Origin: Dongia_B sp035539075
Lineage (GTDB): Bacteria > Pseudomonadota > Alphaproteobacteria > Dongiales > Dongiaceae
DNA length: 64,000 nt
Assembly (NCBI GenBank): GCA_035539075.1
Contig: DATLJB010000031.1
Span: 9,159 to 73,158 of the forward strand
Reading direction: 5' to 3'
The notes below the pieces were generated by a model. The model ran no database searches. It had not been told where the DNA came from and saw only the letters and a list, made by a program, of their open reading frames with translations. Made by a program: the position numbers and the translations under genes. Positions 1 to 9,708 of the stretch are shown piece by piece. How positions within the stretch are numbered: the stretch's first letter is position 1; the number at the start of each line of letters is the position of its first letter.

Positions 1-717
1 GTTTTCGTCCGGGACGAGGACGTCCTGCAGCGAGATCTCGCCGGTAATGGAGGCGCGCAGGCTGAACTTGCCTTCGATCTTCGGGGTGGTGAAACCCTTC
101 ATGCCGCGTTCGACGATGAAGCCGCGAATAACGCCATCTTCGGTCTTGGCCCAGACCACGGCGATATCCGCGATCGGCGAATTGGTGATCCACATCTTGG
201 CGCCGTTGAGGATATAGCCGCCATCGACTTTCTTGGCGCGGGTCGCCATGCTGCCCGGATCGGAACCGTGGTCGGGCTCGGTCAGGCCGAAGCAGCCGAC
301 GATCTCGCCGGTCGCCAGACGGGGCAGATACTTCTGCCGCTGTTCTTCGCTGCCATAGGCATGGATCGGATGCATGACGAGGCTCGATTGCACCGACATG
401 GCCGAGCGATAGCCGGAATCGACCCGTTCCACTTCGCGCGCGATCAGGCCGTAGCTGACATAATTGGTGCCGGCACAGCCATAGCCGTCAATGGTCGAGC
501 CGAGCAGGCCAAGTTCGCCCAGCTCGTTCATGATCTCGCGGTCGAAGCGCTCATGGCGATTGGCTTCCTTGACCCGCGGCATCAGCTTATCCTGGCAGTA
601 GCCCCGCGCGGTGTCGCGCACCAAGCGCTCTTCTTCACTGAGCTGGTCCTCCAGGAGGAGCGGATCCTCCCAGTCGAATTCGGGCTTGCGGAGATCAGCT
701 TTGGCCGACTGGCTCAT
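1..717 (-). CDS. gcdH: Glutaryl-CoA dehydrogenase, N-terminal part (runs off the window)
   Basis: FAD enzyme of the acyl-CoA dehydrogenase superfamily that oxidises and decarboxylates glutaryl-CoA to crotonyl-CoA in lysine and tryptophan breakdown. The 239 residues visible match the family closely from memory: FDWEDPLLLEDQL at about 14-26, RSAMSVQSSLVMHPI at 104-118, the flavin-domain segment CFGLTEPDHGSDP at 142-154, and KFSLRASITG at 217-226. The catalytic glutamate lies in the missing C-terminal half. The start at 717 is preferred over an in-frame ATG at 732 because AAGGA lies about 8 nt before it. It is transcribed away from the small gene at 888. Assignment to glutaryl- rather than another acyl-CoA dehydrogenase rests on these signature stretches and is strong. 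Confidence 0.93.
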   Translation of the reverse strand, partial: MSQSAKADLRKPEFDWEDPLLLEDQLSEEERLVRDTARGYCQDKLMPRVKEANRHERFDREIMNELGELGLLGSTIDGYGCAGTNYVSYGLIAREVERVDSGYRSAMSVQSSLVMHPIHAYGSEEQRQKYLPRLATGEIVGCFGLTEPDHGSDPGSMATRAKKVDGGYILNGAKMWITNSPIADIAVVWAKTEDGVIRGFIVERGMKGFTTPKIEGKFSLRASITGEISLQDVLVPDEN

Positions 718-887
718 TTTACGGTCCTTCATGCAACGGCACCGGCCAGCGCCGGTCCAGTTATCGTGGTTTGGCCCTGTCCGGCGCCGGTTGCAAGCCC
801 GCAGCGGCAAGCACCCGGTGGTCAGGGCATCGGCCGGCGTATATCATGCTCCTCGGCTCGGCGGCAGTGGCGTGGAGACATAGCCCT

Positions 888-1085
888 ATGACACAGAAGG
901 ATGGCTATATCATCGAGTTCTATCAACTCGGCAATAGCGTCAAAGTAACGGCCTTCGACCCGCAAAGCTTGACCGAAGTGGCCATTATCGGCGTTCCCGG
1001 CTTGTCCCGCGAGGCTCTTGCGCGCAATGCCGTCCGCAAACTGGAATATGTCATGGCGAAAAAAGAGGGCAAAGCGGAGCAATAA
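888..1085 (+). CDS. Small conserved protein of unknown function (65 aa)
   Basis: A 65-residue protein, acidic in the middle and basic at the end, with no signal peptide or membrane segment. The pattern is a short beta-rich N-terminal half (IIEFYQLGNSVKVTAFDP) followed by a helix ending LEYVMAKKEG. It resembles small alphaproteobacterial proteins of the DUF6898 type; that match is from memory and is only moderately sure. An upstream in-frame ATG at 771 would add 39 residues of arginine- and cysteine-containing, non-conserved-looking sequence, so the ATG at 888 is preferred. It is divergent from gcdH and stands alone. No function can be assigned. Confidence 0.6.
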   Translation: MTQKDGYIIEFYQLGNSVKVTAFDPQSLTEVAIIGVPGLSREALARNAVRKLEYVMAKKEGKAEQ

Positions 1086-1500
1086 GGCGGCCGGCCTGGG
1101 GCGCGTCGCGGCCGGACAGGAAACATGCCATGCCGACAACGGGAAATAGATGGAGCGCGGCCGGCACTCTACCGCTAGGTCGTCTTTAGGACAGAAAGTC
1201 GGTCATTTCAACGAGCAGGCATCAAATTACCCCTGCCGCGAATGTTAAAATCTCTTGTCGACTCTCCAGGCTTTGCGCTACGGTCCGCGCAATAAAATGA
1301 TAAATCTGTTGGATGCCGGCGGAAGCCGGTTAGCCAAACAGGGGGCTTAAAACGTTTGAAATATCTGCCACGGGAGCAGCGCTAACCTGATCGTCCGCCG
1401 GGCGACGGGGAGGGTGTCTGCGTGCCGTTTTCGGGCTTCTATATTCGAGGCCCGGTAGCGGAATAAAGCGGCGGAGGAGCAGGGAGCTCAGGGAGACCAG
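1086..1500. other. Gene-free leader region before the liv operon
   Basis: This 415-base gap contains no convincing open frame on either strand. It must carry the promoter of the livHMGF operon. A possible -35 element TTGTCG lies at 1255-1260, with a weak candidate -10 (TACGGT) at 1279-1284. A small hairpin, CCGGC-GGAA-GCCGG, lies at 1316-1329, inside what would be the 5' leader. A purine-rich ribosome-binding site (GGGAGACC) directly precedes the livH ATG. No RutR-type palindrome is present here, unlike before livK. Confidence 0.5.
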
Positions 1501-2418
1501 ATGGAATATTTCCTGCAGCAATTGATCAACGGCCTGACATTGGGGGCCATCTATGGGCTGATCGCGATCGGCTATACGATGGTTTACGGTATCATCGGCA
1601 TGGTCAATTTTGCGCATGGCGACGTTTATATGATCGGCGCCTTTCAAGCCATGATCGTGCTGCTGATCACCAGCGCACTGGGAGTCAGCTGGGTGCCTTT
1701 GCAACTGGCGCTGATGCTGATCGTCGCGGTCATATTGACTTCGGCCTATGGCTGGGCCGTGGAACGGATCGCCTACCGGCCGCTGCGCGGTTCGACAAGG
1801 CTCGCACCGCTGATTTCCGCCATCGGCATGTCGATCGTCCTGGAAAACTACGTCCAGCTGCTGCAAGGCCCTCGCCCCAAGCCGATCGAGCCGCTCATCC
1901 GCGGCGGCTTTGCGCTTACCAGCCAAAGCAGCGGCTTTGTCGTTCAGCTTGGTTATCTGCAGATCGTCATCGTCATCCTGACCGTCGTCCTGATGAGCGG
2001 TTTTGCTTACATGATCGCCAAGACCCCGCTCGGGCGAGCGCAACGCGCCTGCGAGCAGGACCGCAAGATGGCCTCGCTGCTTGGCGTCAATGTCGATCTC
2101 ACGATCTCCCAGACCTTCATCATGGGTGCGGCGCTGGCTGCGGTGGCCGGCATGATGGTGACGCTGTATTGGGGCGTGAATGATTTCTTCATGGGCTTCA
2201 TCGCCGGTATCAAGGCCTTCACGGCGGCGGTGCTGGGCGGCATCGGCTCCTTGCCCGGCGCCATGCTGGGCGGTGTTCTCATCGGCCTGATCGAAGCCTT
2301 CTGGTCGGCCTATTTTTCCGCAGAATACAAGGATGTCGCCGCTTTCGGCATCCTCGTGCTGGTGCTGATCTTCCGTCCAACCGGGCTGCTCGGCCGGCCG
2401 GAAGTCGAAAAGGTGTAA
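1501..2418 (+). CDS. livH: Branched-chain amino acid ABC transporter permease LivH
   Basis: Inner-membrane permease (305 aa) of a high-affinity hydrophobic amino acid transporter. It has the LivH pattern: N-terminal NGLTLGAIYGLIAIGYTMVY at about 9-28, MVNFAHGDVYMIGAF at 38-52, and a C-terminal segment AAVLGGIGSLPGAMLGG. About eight hydrophobic segments span the protein. The cytoplasmic loop for ATPase contact (TPLGRAQRACEQDRKMASLLGV) is at 180-201. GGGAGACC lies just before the ATG. It is followed after 4 nt by livM, and the set livH-livM-livG-livF is a standard operon order. The family fixes the mechanism, but related transporters take up other amino acids, amides or urea, so the substrate is inferred. 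Confidence 0.92.
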   Translation: MEYFLQQLINGLTLGAIYGLIAIGYTMVYGIIGMVNFAHGDVYMIGAFQAMIVLLITSALGVSWVPLQLALMLIVAVILTSAYGWAVERIAYRPLRGSTRLAPLISAIGMSIVLENYVQLLQGPRPKPIEPLIRGGFALTSQSSGFVVQLGYLQIVIVILTVVLMSGFAYMIAKTPLGRAQRACEQDRKMASLLGVNVDLTISQTFIMGAALAAVAGMMVTLYWGVNDFFMGFIAGIKAFTAAVLGGIGSLPGAMLGGVLIGLIEAFWSAYFSAEYKDVAAFGILVLVLIFRPTGLLGRPEVEKV

Positions 2419-2422
2419 GTAC

Positions 2423-3997
2423 ATGACCGACGCCACAATGAATCAGACGTCGCGATCCACCGCAGACACGGCTAAGCATCCGTCGATTATCATGGTCGCC
2501 CTGAAGGAGGCCGCGTTCACCGCGGTGCTGGTGTTCCTGCTGGCCATTCTGATGGTGGGATTCCAGACGCAGGCCGTCCAAGGTCAATATCTGAATTACA
2601 TCACGCGTTTTGGCGACGTAATTTGGGCCATCGTGATCATTCCTATCGGCCGCTTCGTGATCGCGATCGATCGCCAAGGCAAATCGCTTCCGGCATTGAT
2701 CGTCGGCGGCCTTGGCGTCCTATATCTGTTTGGTCTCGGCATTTGCGGCCTGATCGGCACGTCAGACTTTGGCGTATCCCCCGCTTTCAAGGATTTTTAC
2801 GATTCAATTCCGCGCCCCTTCGATCAGGCGATGGTCAACATCATATTCGGCCTCGGTGCGATGTACATTCTGGGCATTGCCATCAAGACGCAGGTGTCTG
2901 CAGGACAGCGGCGTCAGACGCTGGAGATGCGCGAGGCGGCAGAGGCCCGCAGCGCCAAAGTCGCGCGTAATATTTCCGGTGTCTTGGCGCCGATCCTGAT
3001 CCTCGGTGCAATCGCTCTGCCGATGACGCCTTGGGGCGATCGCAAGCTGGTCGATAGCCTCATTTTGGTTTTAACTTATGTGATGCTGGGCTGGGGACTG
3101 AACATCGTCGTCGGCTTGGCCGGGCTGCTGGACCTCGGCTATGTCGCCTTCTATGCGGTCGGCGCTTATACCTACGGTAAATTGTCCACCGAGTTCGGTT
3201 TCAGTTTCTGGGAAAGCCTGCCGATCGCGGGCATCATGGCAGCGAGCTTCGGTATCGCGCTCGGTTTTCCGGTATTGCGCCTCCGCGGCGACTACCTGGC
3301 GATCGTGACGCTGGGTTTCGGCGAAATGATCCGCATCGTGCTGATCAACTGGCAAGTATTTACCGGTGGCCCGAACGGCATCGGAGGCATTACCAAGATC
3401 ACCTTCTTCGGGCACCCGTTTGAACGCGTGGCGCCGGAGGGCACGACGACCTTCGCTCAGCTTTTCAATGTGCCGTTCAGCAGCGCCCATAGGGTCTACT
3501 TTCTCTATTATGTGATCCTGGTCCTGGCGCTGATAACCAATTTCGTCACCATGCGGTTGCGCAAGCTGCCGATCGGACGCGCCTGGGAAGCTTTGCGTGA
3601 AGATGAGACCGCTTGCCGGGCGCTTGGCATCAATCCCACCAATACCAAACTGACCGCCTTCGCCATGGGCGCCATGTTTGCCGGATTTGCCGGATCGTTC
3701 TTCGCCACGCGCCAGGCGTTCATCAGTCCGGAAAGTTTCACCTTCATTGAGTCCGCCGTCATCCTCGCCATCGTCGTCTTGGGCGGTATGGGCAGTCAGG
3801 TCGGCGTCGCCCTCGCAGCCATCCTGCTGATCGGCCTGCCGGAGGCACTGCGCCAGCTGGAGCTTTATCGCATGCTCGCCTTCGGCGCCAGCATGGTGCT
3901 GATCATGCTGTGGCGACCGAAGGGTCTGCTGGCCCATCGCGAACCGACCATCCTGCTGCACAAGCATAAGAAAACCCAAGCTGCGGGGGCTGCATAA
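2423..3997 (+). CDS. livM: Branched-chain amino acid ABC transporter permease LivM
   Basis: Second membrane subunit (524 aa). The first 170 residues hold extra hydrophobic segments, matching the N-terminal extension (DUF3382 type) found in LivM proteins but not in LivH. The core starts near residue 210 with GWGLNIVVGLAGLLDLGYVA. The ATPase-contact loop contains GRAWEALREDETACRALGI at about 390-408. The last segments end in RPKGLLAHREP, typical of LivM C-termini. It is long compared with E. coli LivM (about 425 aa) because of a longer N-terminal region and a polar linker near 155-175. Its stop codon shares one base with the start of livG, suggesting coupled translation. Confidence 0.92.
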   Translation: MTDATMNQTSRSTADTAKHPSIIMVALKEAAFTAVLVFLLAILMVGFQTQAVQGQYLNYITRFGDVIWAIVIIPIGRFVIAIDRQGKSLPALIVGGLGVLYLFGLGICGLIGTSDFGVSPAFKDFYDSIPRPFDQAMVNIIFGLGAMYILGIAIKTQVSAGQRRQTLEMREAAEARSAKVARNISGVLAPILILGAIALPMTPWGDRKLVDSLILVLTYVMLGWGLNIVVGLAGLLDLGYVAFYAVGAYTYGKLSTEFGFSFWESLPIAGIMAASFGIALGFPVLRLRGDYLAIVTLGFGEMIRIVLINWQVFTGGPNGIGGITKITFFGHPFERVAPEGTTTFAQLFNVPFSSAHRVYFLYYVILVLALITNFVTMRLRKLPIGRAWEALREDETACRALGINPTNTKLTAFAMGAMFAGFAGSFFATRQAFISPESFTFIESAVILAIVVLGGMGSQVGVALAAILLIGLPEALRQLELYRMLAFGASMVLIMLWRPKGLLAHREPTILLHKHKKTQAAGAA

Positions 3998-4833
3998 TGG
4001 CTGTTGAGGCTGCAACCTTGCCCCAATCAGGCACTGCAACACTGCTGACCGTCGAACATCTGACTATGCGCTTCGGCGGATTGACCGCCATCGACGACGT
4101 TAGTTTTGCGGCCCAGAACCGCGAAATTACAGGCATCATCGGCCCCAACGGTGCCGGCAAGACCACCTTGTTCAACTGCATCACCGGCTTCTATAAGCCG
4201 ACAGTCGGACGGCTGACCCTGCAAGCGCCCGATCGGCCGAGCTATCTGCTCGAGCAGATGGAAGGCTTCAAGATCGGCCAAAAGGCGCATGTCGCCCGCA
4301 CCTTCCAGAATATCCGCCTGTTCACCGGCATGTCCGTGCTCGAGAACCTGATGGTGGCTCAGCACAACAAGCTGATGAAGGCATCCGGCATGACCTTCCT
4401 CGGTCTGCTTGGATTCCCGGGCTATGGCCGCGCGGAACGGCAAGCACGCGATCTGGCTGTGCATTGGCTGGAACGGGTCAATCTGAAGCATCTCGCCGAC
4501 GAGCCGGCCGGCAGCCTGCCTTACGGTGCGCAGCGGCGGCTCGAAATTGCCCGTGCCATGTGCACCGATCCGGTGTTGCTGTGCCTCGATGAGCCGGCCG
4601 CCGGACTCAATCCCCGGGAGTCGGCCGAGCTGAACGCCTTGCTACGGTCGATCCGTGACGATCACGGCATTGGCGTCCTGCTGATCGAGCATGACATGAG
4701 CGTCGTCATGCAGATCTGCGATCATATCATCGTGCTCGATTATGGCCGCAAGATCGCCGATGGAGCGCCAGCCGAGATCCGCGCCGATCCGGCCGTGATC
4801 CGGGCGTATCTGGGTGAAGAAGAAGCCGAATAA
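3997..4833 (+). CDS. livG: Branched-chain amino acid ABC transporter ATPase LivG
   Basis: Cytoplasmic ATPase (278 aa) that powers the LivHM permease. Walker A GPNGAGKTT is at residues 49-57, the Q-loop near ARTFQNIRLF, an ABC signature of the LivG variant form (LPYGAQRRLEIAR) near 175-187, and Walker B LLCLDEPAAGLNP near 191-203. A switch histidine follows in IEHDMSVVM. The insertion between Walker A and the Q-loop, including YLLEQMEGFKIGQKAH, is typical of LivG and absent from LivF. The start ATG overlaps the livM stop by one base. Confidence 0.93.
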   Translation: MAVEAATLPQSGTATLLTVEHLTMRFGGLTAIDDVSFAAQNREITGIIGPNGAGKTTLFNCITGFYKPTVGRLTLQAPDRPSYLLEQMEGFKIGQKAHVARTFQNIRLFTGMSVLENLMVAQHNKLMKASGMTFLGLLGFPGYGRAERQARDLAVHWLERVNLKHLADEPAGSLPYGAQRRLEIARAMCTDPVLLCLDEPAAGLNPRESAELNALLRSIRDDHGIGVLLIEHDMSVVMQICDHIIVLDYGRKIADGAPAEIRADPAVIRAYLGEEEAE

Positions 4834-4844
4834 GGACTGCCTGC

Positions 4845-5555
<711 letters not shown>

Positions 5556-5619
5556 GCGGCGCCAGGTTTGCGCGCGCGAAGTCGGTGGCTGGCCGCCGCG
5601 CTTTTGAGGAGTTGAAGTG

Positions 5620-5964
5620 ATGTCCGGCGACGATATCGCAGTTTTTATCGGATTGACCGTCGTTCTGTTCGGTGGCGCCGCTTTCATGATGGGGCAGGCG
5701 ATCGCCGAGACCTGGCGGCCGATCTGGCAGAACGTGGCCTATGGCCTGCTGCTGACGGCGGGCAATCGCTTCCTGGCCGGCGCCCTGTTTCACAGCAGCT
5801 GGTTCAGCTTCGGCCAGTACGTGATCGACGCAATCGTCATCATCGGCATCGCGCTGTTTGCCTATCGCCTGACGCGAGCGCGGCAGATGGTGACACAGTA
5901 TCCCTGGCTTTATGAGCAGGCCGGGGTGATGGCCTGGCGCGACCGCGACGCCACCCGCGGTTGA
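5620..5964 (+). CDS. Small membrane protein in the liv operon (114 aa)
   Basis: A 114-residue protein with three likely membrane segments: about 6-27 (IAVFIGLTVVLFGGAAFMMG), 40-58 (YGLLLTAGNRFLAGALF) and 68-88 (VIDAIVIIGIALFAYRL). The tail is short and basic, with an aromatic stretch (YPWLYEQAGV). GAGGAG lies 8 nt before the ATG. It sits 64 nt after livF and before livK in the same orientation. It resembles the DUF6867-type proteins seen beside liv genes in related bacteria, a recollection rather than a search result. A role as an accessory membrane subunit or assembly factor of the transporter is inference from position only. Confidence 0.65.
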   Translation: MSGDDIAVFIGLTVVLFGGAAFMMGQAIAETWRPIWQNVAYGLLLTAGNRFLAGALFHSSWFSFGQYVIDAIVIIGIALFAYRLTRARQMVTQYPWLYEQAGVMAWRDRDATRG

Positions 5965-6054
5965 ACCAGCTCTGGGAGGAAGCGTGGCTTATTGTGGACA
6001 AGCAGGCGGTATTGGTTGACCCGGATGTTGATCGGCGAGAAGATGCCGACCAGC

Positions 6055-6070
6055 TTGACCCGTTGGTCAA
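6055..6070. promoter_or_regulatory. RutR-type palindrome before livK
   Basis: A perfect 6-4-6 inverted repeat, TTGACC-CGTT-GGTCAA, ends 29 nt before the livK ATG. It has the form of the E. coli RutR site (TTGACCA-N2-TGGTCAA) and of the boxes before the pyrimidine catabolic genes at 28229, 32008 and 34865. A plausible promoter (TTGACC 6016-6021, 17-nt gap, GAAGAT 6039-6044) would put the palindrome just downstream of the transcription start, where a bound TetR protein would block transcription. Binding is inferred. Confidence 0.6.
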
Positions 6071-6099
6071 GTGTCAACCCAGTCTGACGTGAGGGAGAC

Positions 6100-7236
6100 A
6101 TGTTGAAGAAACTGGTTACCACGACGGCGCTCGCTGCATTGGTTGCAGCCGGCGCGTTCACTCTTGGCACGCAAGCCAAGGCGGATGACGTTACCATCGC
6201 CGTCGCTGGTCCGATGACCGGTGACTTGGCTGCGTTCGGTGAACAGCTGCAACGTGGTTCGGAAATGGCCGTCAAGGATATCAATGCCAAGGGGGGCGTT
6301 CTCGGTAAGCAAATCAAGCTGGAGAAGGGCGACGACCAGTGCGACCCGAAACAGGCCGTGCAGGTTGCCAACGATCTCGTGAAGAAGGGCGCCGTCTTCA
6401 TCGCCGGCCACTTCTGCTCCGGCTCGTCAATTCCGGCCTCCGACGTGTATTCGGAAGAGGGCATCATCCAGATGACCCCGGCTTCGACCAATCCGGCTTT
6501 CACTGAAGGTCCGGCGACGAAGGGCGTCAAGACCATCTTCCGTACCTGCGGCCGCGACGACGCGCAGGGCAAGTATGCCGGTCCGTGGCTGGCCAAGACC
6601 TATAGCGGCAAGAACGTCGCCATTCTCGACGACAAGTCGGCCTATGGTCAGGGTCTCGCCAACGAAACGCAGAAGAACTTTGAAGGTGCCGGCGGCAAGA
6701 CGGCGCTGCGCGATACCTACACCCAGAAGGAAAAGGACTTCTCGGCCCTCATCTCCAAGATGAAGGAAGCGAAGATCGACGTCGTCTATATCGGTGGTTA
6801 CCACAATGACGCAGGCCTGATGATGCGTCAGGCACGTGAGCAGGGCTTCAAGGCCGACTTCGTGTCGGGCGATGCGCTGAACACCGCCGAGTTCTGGTCG
6901 ATTTCCGGTCCGGCCGGCGAAGGCATGCGCTTCAGCGATGCGGCTTCGGCCATCAACCTCGATTCCGCCAAGGACGTGGTTGCTGAGTTCCGCGCCGACA
7001 AGTACGAGCCGGAAGGCTACACCCTGTCGACCTATGCTGCGGTTCAGGCTTGGGCGGCGGCGGCGACCAAGGCGGGCACGACTGACCCGGCCAAAGTTGC
7101 CGAGGTTCTGCACTCGTCGACCATCCCGACGATCATTGGCGACCTGACCTGGGACGCCAAGGGCGATCTGACCAAGGTGAACTATGCCTGGTTCATCTGG
7201 CATGACGGCAAGTATGCCCAGGAACCGCTGAACTAA
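6100..7236 (+). CDS. livK: LivK-type ABC transporter substrate-binding protein
   Basis: Periplasmic binding protein (378 aa). Residues 1-28 form a signal peptide with likely cleavage after TQAKA, and the mature protein begins DDVTIAVAGPMTGDLAAFGE. The Leu/Ile/Val-binding fold is clear: DINAKGGVLGKQIKL, VFIAGHFCSGSSIPASDVY and MTPASTNPAF are the usual ligand-pocket segments, with the disulfide pair of the family (QCDPKQ and HFCSG). GAGGGAGAC precedes the ATG. It has its own 135-nt upstream region containing a RutR-type palindrome, so its control may differ from that of livHMGF. Ligand assignment to branched-chain amino acids is by family; amides or other amino acids are possible. Confidence 0.9.
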   Translation: MLKKLVTTTALAALVAAGAFTLGTQAKADDVTIAVAGPMTGDLAAFGEQLQRGSEMAVKDINAKGGVLGKQIKLEKGDDQCDPKQAVQVANDLVKKGAVFIAGHFCSGSSIPASDVYSEEGIIQMTPASTNPAFTEGPATKGVKTIFRTCGRDDAQGKYAGPWLAKTYSGKNVAILDDKSAYGQGLANETQKNFEGAGGKTALRDTYTQKEKDFSALISKMKEAKIDVVYIGGYHNDAGLMMRQAREQGFKADFVSGDALNTAEFWSISGPAGEGMRFSDAASAINLDSAKDVVAEFRADKYEPEGYTLSTYAAVQAWAAAATKAGTTDPAKVAEVLHSSTIPTIIGDLTWDAKGDLTKVNYAWFIWHDGKYAQEPLN

Positions 7237-7256
7237 GAAAATCTCTGAATGACGCT

Positions 7257-7272
7257 GATCCGGCAACGGATC
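7257..7272 (+). terminator. Extra hairpin directly before the livK terminator
   Basis: GATCCG-GCAA-CGGATC forms a perfect 6-bp stem with a GCAA tetraloop. It is not followed by a T run itself; it lies 9 nt before the real terminator, whose loop has the same GCAA sequence. Likely a 3'-end RNA-protecting structure; this is inference. Confidence 0.5.
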
Positions 7273-7281
7273 GGCCTGGGA

Positions 7282-7312
7282 GCCCGGATGCAAATCCGGG
7301 CTTCTTTTTTTT
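7282..7312 (+). terminator. Rho-independent terminator after livK
   Basis: GCCCGGAT-GCAA-ATCCGGGC gives a perfect 8-bp stem (7282-7301) followed by TTC and a run of eight T. It closes the liv region. Confidence 0.9.
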
Positions 7313-7398
7313 CGACAGTTTGTGGTTGGCGCGACCGGATCGCGGAGATATGGTATCCGACGCCTCTCATCCGATCGTGATCGAAAGCTTGAATAGCC

Positions 7399-7839
7399 AT
7401 GTCCGAGCAGCCTGAAACCATCGCCATTGCCAGCGACCATGCTGGCTTTGCCCTCAAGGAAATCTTGAAGGCGGAATTGGCGCAGCAGGGCTATCGGGCG
7501 CTGGATCTGGGCCCTGACAGCGAGGCCTCGGTCGATTATCCGGATTTCGCCAACGCCTTGGCGACGGCGCTGGGCGAGGGGCGGGCAAAGCGCGGCGTCC
7601 TGGTCTGCGGCTCCGGCATCGGCATATCGATTGCGGCCAACCGCCATCGCCACATCCGCGCGGCCTTGGTTCACGATGCGCTGGGCGCACGCCTATGCCG
7701 CGAGCATAACGACGCCAATGTGCTGGCGCTGGGCGCCCGGCTCACCGGGGTTGATGTCGCTAAGGATTGCCTGAAGGTGTTTTTGACGACAGATTTTGCC
7801 GGGGGGCGGCACCAAAATCGCGTCTCCAAACTGGGCTAA
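7399..7839 (+). CDS. rpiB: Ribose 5-phosphate isomerase B
   Basis: Interconverts ribose 5-phosphate and ribulose 5-phosphate in the pentose phosphate pathway (146 aa). ASDHAGFALKEIL at residues 11-23 binds the substrate, CGSGIGISIAANR at about 72-84 holds the catalytic cysteine, and HDALGARLCREHNDANVLALG has the second-site residues. The order rpiB-glyA-nrdR-rib is common in alphaproteobacteria. It also supplies ribulose 5-phosphate, the substrate of the DHBP synthase encoded a few genes downstream, although no direct coupling is shown. Confidence 0.92.
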   Translation: MSEQPETIAIASDHAGFALKEILKAELAQQGYRALDLGPDSEASVDYPDFANALATALGEGRAKRGVLVCGSGIGISIAANRHRHIRAALVHDALGARLCREHNDANVLALGARLTGVDVAKDCLKVFLTTDFAGGRHQNRVSKLG

Positions 7840-7893
7840 ATCCCAAAAATCGGCGCAAGCCCAACAGGTTAGAACGCGACAAGGATTCTCGAC

Positions 7894-9186
<1,293 letters not shown>

Positions 9187-9246
9187 GCGGGGTATCGTTG
9201 AACGGGGCCAGGGCCATTCCGGCCAGGGCTGAGTAAGGGGGAATGC

Positions 9247-9708
9247 ATGCGCTGTCCGTTCTGCGGCAACGAAGATACGCAGGTCAAGGATTCAAGACCG
9301 ACCGACGATAATTCGGCTATCCGCAGACGGCGGCAATGCACCAATTGCGGTGCCCGCTTCACCACTTTCGAACGGGTTCAACTGCGCGAGCTGATCGTTG
9401 TGAAGAGCAACGGTCAGCGCGAACCCTTCGACCGCGAAAAGCTGCTGAGCTCCATGCAGATCAGCCTGCGCAAGCGGCCGGTCGATGCCGAACGCCTGGA
9501 GCGCGTCGTCAACGGAATAGTACGCCGGCTCGAAAGCTCCGGCGAAAGCGAAATCCCCACCTCGGTCATCGGCGAAGCCGTGATGGACGCTTTGGGTACG
9601 CTCGACAAGGTCGCCTATATCCGCTTTGCCTCGGTCTACCGCAATTTCCGCGAGGCGAAGGATTTTGAGACCTTTGTCGGCAAGATCGGTGGCAGTGACA
9701 CCGACTGA
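9247..9708 (+). CDS. nrdR: Transcriptional repressor NrdR
   Basis: Repressor of ribonucleotide reductase genes that senses ATP/dATP (153 aa). The N-terminal zinc ribbon has CPFC at 3-6 and CTNC at about 31-34, with the DSR and RRRRQC basic region between. The ATP-cone domain follows, from VVKSNGQREPFDREKLL at about 51-67. It lies between glyA and ribD as in many proteobacteria. Its 3' end overlaps the likely GTG start of ribD by 14 nt, suggesting translational coupling. Confidence 0.95.
   Translation: MRCPFCGNEDTQVKDSRPTDDNSAIRRRRQCTNCGARFTTFERVQLRELIVVKSNGQREPFDREKLLSSMQISLRKRPVDAERLERVVNGIVRRLESSGESEIPTSVIGEAVMDALGTLDKVAYIRFASVYRNFREAKDFETFVGKIGGSDTD

Noticed and set aside
6016..6036. Second RutR-type box upstream of livK beginning TTGACCCGG
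   Set aside because: Its right half does not form the inverted arm at the 4-nt spacing, so it is counted only as a possible -35 element.
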